Shown: positions 1-4,430 of the stretch, piece by piece
Layout: each line of letters starts with the position of its first letter
Position numbering within the stretch: the first letter of the stretch is position 1
NCBI GenBank assembly: GCA_030605045.1
Contig: JAUWBK010000058.1
Coordinates: forward strand, 1-7,261
Direction: 5' to 3'
Length of the DNA: 7,261 nt
Source of the DNA: Dehalococcoidia bacterium
GTDB lineage: Bacteria; Chloroflexota; Dehalococcoidia; Dehalococcoidales; RBG-16-60-22
Notes under the pieces: generated by a model
What the model was told of the DNA's origin: nothing
The model's database searches: none
The model's input: the letters and a program-made list of their open reading frames with translations, nothing else
Translations under genes and position numbers: made by a program

Positions 1-243
1 CTTGGTATAGTCACCAAGGATAATAGCCGCCACGCTATCCTCTTCCAAGTTCAGCGCAATCCCGATAATCTCATTGGGAAACTGAAGTAGCTCATTATAT
101 TTTGCCGCGTTTAGTCCATGAATGCGGGCAATGCCATCACCAACCTCAATCACCGTGCCCACATCCACCATAGTTACGGCGGTGCCAAATTGCTCAATCT
201 GCTGTTTGATAACCGAGGCAATGTCCCGTCCTCTGGTTGTCAC
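1..243 (-). CDS. atpA: F1Fo ATP synthase subunit alpha, N-terminal part (cut by window edge)
   Basis: This is the non-catalytic, nucleotide-binding subunit of the F1 head, which alternates with beta in the alpha3beta3 ring on the cytoplasmic side of the membrane. Only the first 81 codons are present. They read VTTRGRDIASVIKQQIEQF, then a segment containing GTVIEVGDGIARIHGL, which is the beginning of the family's N-terminal beta-barrel. The Walker A region lies beyond the edge. The start is a GTG at 243-241. It is chosen because an exact GGAGGT (251-256 on this strand) lies 7 bases upstream and the N-terminus matches the family pattern (short leader, then DI.SVIK.QI). The atpH stop is 16 bases upstream, so translation is probably coupled. 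The family assignment is secure; the symbol follows from the sequence and the operon order. Confidence 0.95.
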   Translation of the reverse strand, partial: MTTRGRDIASVIKQQIEQFGTAVTMVDVGTVIEVGDGIARIHGLNAAKYNELLQFPNEIIGIALNLEEDSVAAIILGDYTK

Positions 244-259
244 CCAATCTACCTCCTAT

Positions 260-799
260 TTATCTTCCCGTGCCAGCTAACTCTTTCTTTAAAATCATCA
301 ATTTGCTATGGGTGCTGCCATCTAGTAACTTACTGCCAACTCTAGCGACAAACCCAGCGATTAAGGCAGAGTCTACTTCAGATTTGAGCACTACCTTCTT
401 ACCAACGATAGCACCCAGGTGTTCAGTTAACTTTAGCTTATCTTTATCATCAAGAGGAATCGCCGTAATAACCTCGGCTGGCTCTATGCCACGGTAGCTA
501 TTTAGTCGTCGCTGGTACTCATCAGCAATTTCACCGATGATACTTAGTCTACCCTTGGTTACTAACAAAAGAGTCAAATTTAACGCTAGAGGATTTATGC
601 CTTTCAGCCGCTCGGATAACAGCCTGGCTTTATCCTCAAAATGAACTTTAGGACTCTCCAGAAAAGCCACCAGTGCGGCATCCTCGACGACACTGACAAT
701 CTTTCTCAAGTCAGACTGCCACTTATCTAATTCTTTTGTTTCCAGCGCAATTTCAAACACTGCCTGGGCGTAGCGTCTAGCATAAGCTCTCCTAGCCAC
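260..799 (-). CDS. atpH: F1Fo ATP synthase subunit delta (OSCP-like)
   Basis: This is the peripheral-stalk subunit that ties the top of the F1 head to the b-subunit dimer so that the head does not turn with the rotor. At 179 residues it has the usual family length. The N-terminal helical domain opens with RAYARRYAQAVFEIA (3-17) and includes the conserved LTLLLVTKGRL stretch (75-85). The linker has AEVITAIPL (108-115). The C-terminal signature VGSKLLDGS (154-162) is the form of the family's G-x-x-x-D-G/x-S motif. The start is GTG at 799-797, supported by AAGGAG 5 bases or so upstream; an ATG at 803-801 next to the same ribosome site is in another frame. It sits 22 bases after atpF and 16 bases before atpA, in the standard F-H-A order. 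Confidence 0.95.
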   Translation of the reverse strand: MARRAYARRYAQAVFEIALETKELDKWQSDLRKIVSVVEDAALVAFLESPKVHFEDKARLLSERLKGINPLALNLTLLLVTKGRLSIIGEIADEYQRRLNSYRGIEPAEVITAIPLDDKDKLKLTEHLGAIVGKKVVLKSEVDSALIAGFVARVGSKLLDGSTHSKLMILKKELAGTGR

Positions 800-821
800 G
801 TCATCTCCTTAAACCAACCAA

Positions 822-1331
822 TTACCCCTTCTTCAGGGTGGTGCTTTCTTTCAGAACTTTGTCAATAAGCTGACGATGTGCTTTCTTATCTAGCGAGCGG
901 TCAATAACCTTGCCTGCCGCTAGTATCGTTAGGTCGGCAAACTCTTTCCGTAGCTCATCAACAGCCCCATCGCGTTCCCGTTGAATCTCGGTACGAGCCC
1001 GAGCAATAAGGGTTTCCGCTTCCTGCCTAGCCTCTTGCTGTGCCTTTTGTTTGACTTCCTCCCCAACTTGTACCGCCTGAGTTATTCTCTCTTGCCCCTT
1101 CCTACTTGCCGCTTCAAGCTGCTTTTTAACCTCTTCCTCAGCACGGGCTGCCTGTTCCTTAATCGCGTCAGCCTGCTCCATGCTTTCCTTAATCCTCCGT
1201 GAGCGTTCGTCAAGCATCCTCATCACTGGTTTATAGGCAACCAGATATAAAAGTCCGAGCAGGATAGCCACATTAACGATTTGCGCTACTAATATCGGTA
1301 AGTTTATACCCAAGTTGGCTAGACCCTCCAT
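822..1331 (-). CDS. atpF: F1Fo ATP synthase subunit b
   Basis: This is the membrane-anchored peripheral stalk subunit, which normally dimerises and links the a subunit to delta and alpha. From the chosen start it has 169 residues, within the usual range. One membrane helix (about residues 11-33, LPILVAQIVNVAILLGLLYL) is followed by a long, highly charged helix rich in Glu, Lys, Arg, Gln and Ala from about 38 to 150. This fits the right-handed coiled coil of the family. Two in-frame ATGs are available. The one at 1343 has no ribosome site (TAA directly precedes it). The one at 1331 has GGAGG at 1341-1337 with 5-base spacing, so I prefer 1331; the alternative adds only MEGK. Unusually, about 100 bases separate it from the preceding small ORF, and that gap contains a stem-loop. 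The family assignment is not in doubt. Confidence 0.93.
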   Translation of the reverse strand: MEGLANLGINLPILVAQIVNVAILLGLLYLVAYKPVMRMLDERSRRIKESMEQADAIKEQAARAEEEVKKQLEAASRKGQERITQAVQVGEEVKQKAQQEARQEAETLIARARTEIQRERDGAVDELRKEFADLTILAAGKVIDRSLDKKAHRQLIDKVLKESTTLKKG

Positions 1332-1336
1332 TTTCC

Positions 1337-1341
1337 CCTCC
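1337..1341 (-). promoter_or_regulatory. Ribosome binding site deciding the atpF start
   Basis: GGAGG on the minus strand lies 5 bases before the ATG at 1331-1329 and overlaps the G of an upstream in-frame ATG (1343-1341). The upstream ATG is preceded by an A/T-rich stretch without any Shine-Dalgarno match. The downstream ATG is therefore the likelier initiation codon. Confidence 0.6.
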
Positions 1342-1378
1342 ATTTAATGCGTTAATTATTTTAATAAGCCTCATAGTT

Positions 1379-1406
1379 ATCCGCACCCACGATTAAGAAT
1401 GCGGAT
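1379..1406 (-). other. Stem-loop in the gap before atpF
   Basis: ATCCGCA (1379-1385) and TGCGGAT (1400-1406) form a perfect 7-bp inverted repeat with a 14-base loop. It lies between the stop of the small membrane ORF and the atpF start. No U-tract follows it in the direction of transcription, so it does not look like a standard terminator. It could be an mRNA stability or processing element that helps set the different levels of c and b subunits, but that is inference; a 7-bp stem can also arise by chance. Confidence 0.35.
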
Positions 1407-1432
1407 TCCTTCCCCAAAGGTTTAGGTTACTT

Positions 1433-1540
1433 CTAGATGGAAAGAACCGCAGCCACCACCAACCCAGTAAAAATTAACGCCCCCAACACTGCGGCCGCAA
1501 TGATAACACCGATAGAAAGAGGGATACCATCCTGTCCCAT
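1433..1540 (-). CDS. 35-residue single-span membrane peptide encoded between atpE and atpF
   Basis: I do not recognise this gene. The ORF runs from ATG (1540-1538) to TAG (1435-1433). It has a strong ribosome site, GGGAGG at 1551-1546, 5 bases before the ATG, placed in the 20-base gap after the atpE stop. The product starts MGQDGIPLS and continues as one unbroken hydrophobic helix (about residues 9-35). Gly11, Gly20 and Gly26 and several Ala give small faces suited to helix packing. The only charged side chain is Asp4; there is no Lys or Arg. Its location inside the Fo gene block, in frame with a good start signal, suggests a supernumerary Fo membrane subunit or assembly peptide. It does not resemble a c-subunit hairpin (no polar RNP loop, no carboxylate in the helix). 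Expression and function are inferred. Confidence 0.6.
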   Translation of the reverse strand: MGQDGIPLSIGVIIAAAVLGALIFTGLVVAAVLSI

Positions 1541-1560
1541 AATTACCTCCCTTTAATGCC

Positions 1561-1791
1561 CTATACAATCAACGCCAGGATAATGGCGATAATCAAAGCA
1601 TAAATACCGATAGCCTCACAAAAGGCAGTAACCAGAATCATATTGGTCATTATCGGACCGCTTGCCTCCGGGTTGCGGGCTATCCCCTGCAACGCGGAAT
1701 AACCAATAAGTCCAATGCCTAACGCCGGTCCCAGTAACCCCAGACCAGCCGTCAATCCTATTGCCAACATCTTCATTGTTACTGGATCCAT
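1561..1791 (-). CDS. atpE: F1Fo ATP synthase subunit c, proton type
   Basis: This is the proteolipid that forms the rotating membrane ring and carries ions between the half-channels of subunit a. At 76 residues it has the standard length, with two membrane helices (about 8-33 and 50-75) joined by the polar loop ARNPEA (38-43, Arg39-Asn40-Pro41). The ion-carrying carboxylate is Glu59 in FCEAIGIY. Known Na+-type rings have Gln in helix 1 and Ser/Thr directly after this Glu. Here the aligned positions are Ile26 and Ala60, so proton coupling is expected. The start ATG at 1791 has AAGGAGGT about 6 bases upstream. An internal ATG (Met6) has no such site. It lies 43 bases after atpB and 20 bases before the small membrane ORF. 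Confidence 0.97.
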   Translation of the reverse strand: MDPVTMKMLAIGLTAGLGLLGPALGIGLIGYSALQGIARNPEASGPIMTNMILVTAFCEAIGIYALIIAIILALIV

Positions 1792-1834
1792 TATTCACCT
1801 CCTTTGGCTAATTGACTGCCCAAAAATATTTATG

Positions 1835-2794
1835 TCAAGCCGACTCTTCTCCATGATGAGCTACTGCTAAGGTAAGAAATACCAGAGTCAGTCCACCAAA
1901 GATAAGCGCCTGGACAAAACCAATGAGCAACTCAAGCCCATAGAATGGAATGGCAAATACCCAAGGAATTAGAAAAGCGGCGATGAGCAACAATATTTCA
2001 CCCGCCGTCATATTGCCGAAAAGACGGAAGGTAAAACTGACAATGCGGACAAATTCACTCATGGCTTCCAGAAAGCCAACAAAAATATGAATAAACCCGG
2101 TGAATAGACCGCTAAGTCCGGCACGAAGTCTGCCTCTGACTACCTGGCCGAAGCTGCCAAAAAACTGCCCCACATTAAGGAACTTTCTCAGATAGCGAAT
2201 TCCCAGTGACTTTAACCCAAAGTACTCAACAAAGACGAATGATACCAGCGCCAGAGCCAGAGGCATATTAATATCAGTATTGGCACCCCGGAGTAAGTGT
2301 ACATGCTCACCCTCGGCGGTAGTAACCGTTATTGAGCCAAAGCCAGGAATGAGACTCAGCCAGGCATTAAAGGCCACAAAGAGAAAGATGGTTGCCACCA
2401 CCGGAAAGAACTTGCGCCCATTTTCCTCACCAGCGACCCGCTGACAGAGGTTATAAAGCCAGCCAAGCAGAAATTCAAAGGCACTCTGTAATCTACCCGG
2501 CACCACTTTCATCCGGCGAGTAATAGCATAGGAAAAACCCACCAGAAAAATCATGGTCAGCCAGGCAGCAATAATACTATTGGTAATCGGAAAACCAAAA
2601 AGGTGGAAAACTACTTCCGCCGGAAGCTTAAACTCTGGTTGAGGAACACTGAGCCAATGTGGCAACCCAAGGTCACCGAGCATGCTCCTCCCCAAAGGAC
2701 CACTAATAAAGCCAACAACAAGGAGCAAGAAGAAAACAAGCAGCACCCCAACGACAACGGGATGTGAAAGAGTCAAACCGCCTCGTTTTGGCAT
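1835..2794 (-). CDS. atpB: F1Fo ATP synthase subunit a
   Basis: This is the stationary Fo subunit that provides the two proton half-channels against the c ring. It has 319 residues, longer than the 271 of E. coli. The extra length comes from an N-terminal hydrophobic segment (12-30) and a basic, amphipathic stretch around 197-228 before the last helices. The catalytic signature FRLFGNMTAGE is at 256-266: Arg257 matches the essential Arg210 of E. coli, Asn261 matches Asn214 and Glu266 matches Glu219. Gln295 aligns with Gln252, and Glu288 falls at the position of His245. Five or more further membrane helices are visible. The ATG at 2794 shares its A with the TAA of the upstream atpZ-like gene (TAATG), which indicates translational coupling; AAGGAG lies inside the end of that gene. 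Confidence 0.96.
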   Translation of the reverse strand: MPKRGGLTLSHPVVVGVLLVFFLLLVVGFISGPLGRSMLGDLGLPHWLSVPQPEFKLPAEVVFHLFGFPITNSIIAAWLTMIFLVGFSYAITRRMKVVPGRLQSAFEFLLGWLYNLCQRVAGEENGRKFFPVVATIFLFVAFNAWLSLIPGFGSITVTTAEGEHVHLLRGANTDINMPLALALVSFVFVEYFGLKSLGIRYLRKFLNVGQFFGSFGQVVRGRLRAGLSGLFTGFIHIFVGFLEAMSEFVRIVSFTFRLFGNMTAGEILLLIAAFLIPWVFAIPFYGLELLIGFVQALIFGGLTLVFLTLAVAHHGEESA

Positions 2795-3015
2795 TAATTA
2801 TTCTCCTTGTCTTGCTTTTTTACAATGGGCAGCAGCATCTGGAAAACTCCCCAAAAAGCGACCGCAATCCCAAGAAACAGACCAATCAGTACCAAAATGG
2901 GACTGGTATTAAATTTGCTATCAAGCCAGAGGCCGGCAACCACACCGAGCAGAATAGAACCACCAATGAAAAAGCCCACACCTGTTAGCCTTAAGGCAGC
3001 TACCCATCTGCTCAT
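2794..3015 (-). CDS. atpZ: AtpZ/AtpI-like F1Fo ATPase accessory membrane protein
   Basis: This is a small protein of the family often encoded first in bacterial atp operons (the ATPase gene 1 / AtpZ type). Its relatives have been linked to c-ring assembly and to Mg2+/Ca2+ transport, so the exact role here is not fixed. It has 73 residues, with two membrane helices (about 10-31 and 39-64) flanking the family motif GLWLDSKFNTSP (28-39, Asp32). A short basic and acidic tail, KKQDKENN, ends the protein. The start ATG at 3015 has GAGG 5 bases upstream. The stop overlaps the atpB start by one base. It is the first gene after the promoter at 3043-3071, which fits its usual place. AtpZ fits better than AtpI because of the length and the two-helix plan. 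Confidence 0.8.
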   Translation of the reverse strand: MSRWVAALRLTGVGFFIGGSILLGVVAGLWLDSKFNTSPILVLIGLFLGIAVAFWGVFQMLLPIVKKQDKENN

Positions 3016-3042
3016 GCCAACCTCAATATTTCACCTCTAAGC

Positions 3043-3071
3043 AGAATATCAAATCTGTTACCTCAGGTCAA
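3043..3071 (-). promoter_or_regulatory. Predicted promoter of the ATP synthase operon
   Basis: On the minus strand, TTGACC (3071-3066) and TATTCT (3048-3043) are separated by exactly 17 bases, close to the housekeeping sigma consensus. The predicted transcript starts near 3036, leaving a leader of about 20 bases that contains the atpZ ribosome site. A terminator directly upstream insulates the promoter from the preceding gene. Confidence 0.7.
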
Positions 3072-3093
3072 GCTAGTTTTTGGAGATGGTCTA

Positions 3094-3133
3094 CTAACAA
3101 AAGAGCCCCGACACTTTCAGTTCGAGGGCTCTT
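3094..3133 (-). terminator. Rho-independent terminator after the zinc-ribbon gene
   Basis: On the minus strand AAGAGCCC (3133-3126) pairs with GGGCTCTT (3108-3101). The stem continues with a further three pairs (TCG/CGA) across one bulged base, leaving a loop of about 10 bases. TTTTGTTA follows immediately. Placed 45 bases after the stop at 3178, it ends the nuclease/zinc-ribbon unit before the atp promoter. On the plus strand the stem is not followed by a T-run, so termination is one-directional. Confidence 0.8.
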
Positions 3134-3177
3134 ACCATCACAACGTAAATTAGAAGAATAACCTTAATCCATCAAGA

Positions 3178-3501
3178 CTACTCCGGACCAAAAAGCCGGG
3201 AAAAATCCCCATCAAAGTCCTTCAAGAAATTGTGCATAGCCAATACATCATCTACCTCAATGAGCTTATCCTCGGATTCATTCAGTTCGGTTTCAGTGAG
3301 ATCAGTAATCGCCGAAGGCTTTTCACCTTCTTTGACTATCGCCGCCACCAAGCACTGAGTATGACACACCGAACAAAGTACTCTCAAAAACCACATATCT
3401 TCACGGTGACCAATAACATCAATATTATACACCTCGTAGTGTTGTCCACAAGATTCACACTTCATCGAAGCCATCAATTTTTTGATCAGTCTCTCTTCCA
3501 T
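3178..3501 (-). CDS. Uncharacterised Cys-rich zinc-ribbon-like protein with acidic tail
   Basis: I do not recognise a named family. The 107-residue product has two knuckles, CESC (Cys15, Cys18) and CSVC (Cys43, Cys46), 24 residues apart. This is the layout of a zinc ribbon, with His21, His47 and Cys50 as extra possible ligands. The second half is strongly acidic (TDLTETELNESEDK, 66-79) and ends in DDVLAMHNFLKDFDGDFSRL (84-103), a probable short helix plus aromatic/acidic tail that may bind a partner. No membrane segment or signal peptide is seen. The ATG at 3501 has only a modest ribosome site (AGGGG about 9 bases upstream). The gene begins 32 bases after the DUF151 nuclease gene and is followed by a terminator, so the two are probably co-transcribed. 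A role in nucleic-acid binding or protein-protein contact is plausible but inferred. Confidence 0.8.
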   Translation of the reverse strand: MEERLIKKLMASMKCESCGQHYEVYNIDVIGHREDMWFLRVLCSVCHTQCLVAAIVKEGEKPSAITDLTETELNESEDKLIEVDDVLAMHNFLKDFDGDFSRLFGPE

Positions 3502-3533
3502 TCTTGTAGCCCCTGAGACCAGAAAGCCCTAGC

Positions 3534-4082
3534 TTAAGACTTGCGCTTATCGAAGTCATCTAAATCAAGAGTGTTAATAAAATCATAGAAAGCTGACATT
3601 TTCCTCATTTCTTCTTCACTAACCTTCTTGTCTTTGCCACCAAACTCTTCTGTCTCTTCGAGAACTGGTTTTCCGGTCTCCTCATCGAGTAGAATGCCAG
3701 CTTTATCCAAAACCGCTTCGTCGGCATAAATTGGTGCGTCAACCCTTACTGCCAGCGCCAGAGCATCGCTAGGGCGGGAATCAATCTCTACTTGCTCCCC
3801 ATCTATATTAAGGATAATTTTGGCATAGAAGGTATCACTTTTAAGATCACTGACAATAATCGAGTCAATAGTAGCCCCTAATGAATCAATAACTGAACTC
3901 AGCAAATCATGAGTTAAAGGTCTCGGCACGGTAACACCCTGCAATTTTACGGCGATAGCATCTGCCTCCGCAGGACCAATCCAAATAGGTAGATAACGCC
4001 TGGCCAACTTCTCCTTTAGAATCACCACCCGTTGGTAGTTCATCAAACTAACCCGAATACTATCAATAGTCATCTCTATCAT
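3534..4082 (-). CDS. Bifunctional nuclease family protein (DUF151)
   Basis: The protein belongs to the DUF151 / bifunctional DNase-RNase family, whose plant members have reported nuclease activity. The bacterial role is poorly known, and a Thermotoga member has a solved structure. It has 182 residues, a usual length. Conserved blocks are LPIWIG (31-36) with EADAIA (39-44), PRPLTHDLL (53-61), FYAKI (85-89) and DSRPSDALALAVR (101-113), which together define the family. The C-terminal part (140-182) is charged and probably helical; many relatives carry a UVR-like segment here, but I cannot show one. The start ATG at 4082 has GGGAGGT 6 bases upstream; a second ATG three codons later lacks its own site. 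A strong promoter precedes it, and the zinc-ribbon gene follows after 32 bases, so these two form a small operon divergent from dgt. Confidence 0.92.
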   Translation of the reverse strand: MIEMTIDSIRVSLMNYQRVVILKEKLARRYLPIWIGPAEADAIAVKLQGVTVPRPLTHDLLSSVIDSLGATIDSIIVSDLKSDTFYAKIILNIDGEQVEIDSRPSDALALAVRVDAPIYADEAVLDKAGILLDEETGKPVLEETEEFGGKDKKVSEEEMRKMSAFYDFINTLDLDDFDKRKS

Positions 4083-4117
4083 AGTTGAACCTCCCTTATT
4101 TCTGGGCCAGTATTCTA

Positions 4118-4146
4118 ATTCTACGCTAGCTAACTACCGTTGTCAA
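4118..4146 (-). promoter_or_regulatory. Predicted promoter of the nuclease/zinc-ribbon operon
   Basis: On the minus strand, a perfect TTGACA (4146-4141) and TAGAAT (4123-4118) are spaced by exactly 17 bases. This is the best housekeeping-type promoter in the window. Transcription would start near 4111, giving a leader of about 29 bases with the nuclease ribosome site. Confidence 0.75.
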
Positions 4147-4148
4147 CC

Positions 4149-4167
4149 AAGAATAGTCCCTATTGTT
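4149..4167. promoter_or_regulatory. Dyad beside the nuclease -35 box, possible operator
   Basis: AATAG (4152-4156), TCC, CTATT (4160-4164) form a perfect 5-bp dyad. Two more symmetric A/T pairs outside one mismatch (4149-4150 with 4166-4167) extend it. It ends three bases before the -35 hexamer at 4146-4141, where activators commonly bind. No regulator is recognised, and a dyad this short in A/T-rich DNA may be chance. Confidence 0.3.
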
Positions 4168-4189
4168 TGTGATTAACCTCACCCTCTTT

Positions 4190-4279
4190 ACCCCGTTAGA
4201 CTTCCTAACGGGGTTTATCCCCCCTCTCCTTGAAAGGAGAGGGGGAAGGAGTATGAAAAAGAGGGGCTTCGCCCCTCTT
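4190..4279. repeat. Cluster of three perfect hairpins, possible REP/MITE-like element
   Basis: Three inverted repeats lie in a row. First, ACCCCGTTAG (4190-4199) pairs with CTAACGGGGT (4205-4214) around a 5-base loop. Second, an 11-bp stem, 4220-4230 with 4235-4245 (CCCCCTCTCCT / AGGAGAGGGGG), has a TGAA loop. Third, AAGAGGGGC (4259-4267) pairs with GCCCCTCTT (4271-4279) around TTC. Both neighbouring genes have their 5' ends here, so the hairpins do not terminate either of them. Such tightly packed, perfect stems in a divergent spacer are typical of dispersed extragenic palindromic elements, but only one copy is visible in this window. Structured RNA is an alternative. Confidence 0.5.
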
Positions 4280-4373
4280 AAACACCCCCGTAAATCTGAT
4301 CTCTTGCAAAGACTTTGCCTCTCTATCTCTACCGCTTTGAAAAAGAAAGGAAAGAGATTTTAGAGAGAGGATA

Positions 4374-4382
4374 TGGTATAAT
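4374..4382 (+). promoter_or_regulatory. Extended -10 promoter of the dgt-dnaG unit
   Basis: TGGTATAAT contains a perfect TATAAT (4377-4382) preceded by TG with one base between, the extended -10 form. At 17 bases upstream only a poor -35 (GAGATT, 4354-4359) is found, which an extended -10 can compensate. Transcription would start near 4389, about 42 bases before the dgt GTG. Confidence 0.6.
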
Positions 4383-4430
4383 ATTTAATGCCAGATAATC
4401 GCTAGAGTCGAAGAGAGATTAAAGAATTTT

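Larger units (their letters stand above)
4083..4430. other. Divergent intergenic region between the nuclease gene and the dGTPase gene
   Basis: This 348-base spacer has no convincing gene. From left to right it holds the leader and promoter of the nuclease gene (to 4146), a dyad touching the -35 box (4149-4167), three tight hairpins (4190-4279), a purine- and CT-rich stretch without clear structure (4280-4370) and an extended -10 promoter facing right (4374-4382). A 66-codon open frame at 4163-4363 runs straight through the hairpins and is not believed to be coding. Confidence 0.7.

Noticed and set aside
118..497. Plus-strand open frames opposite atpA and atpH
   Set aside because: They are antisense to strongly conserved ATP synthase genes and show no ribosome sites or family resemblance.
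1341..1343. Upstream ATG as atpF start
   Set aside because: It directly follows an in-frame TAA and lacks a Shine-Dalgarno match, whereas the ATG at 1331 has GGAGG at ideal spacing.
1433..1540. Small ORF as a decayed second c subunit
   Set aside because: It has no polar RNP loop, no helix carboxylate and no glycine-repeat helix like that of atpE, and it keeps its own good start signal, so it does not look like a remnant.
1616..1798. 60-codon minus-strand frame overlapping atpE
   Set aside because: It is a frame-shifted shadow sharing the atpE ribosome site; the c-subunit frame is unmistakable.
2682..3040. Plus-strand open frames opposite atpB start and the atpZ-like gene
   Set aside because: Antisense to two genes with clear family motifs and no start signals of their own.
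4190..4279. CRISPR array or toxin-antitoxin RNA in the hairpin cluster
   Set aside because: There are no regularly spaced identical repeats or spacers, and no small toxin-like ORF nearby.
4163..4363. 66-codon plus-strand open frame in the divergent spacer
   Set aside because: It runs through three perfect hairpins, has no ribosome site, and its product is low-complexity and basic without a recognisable fold.
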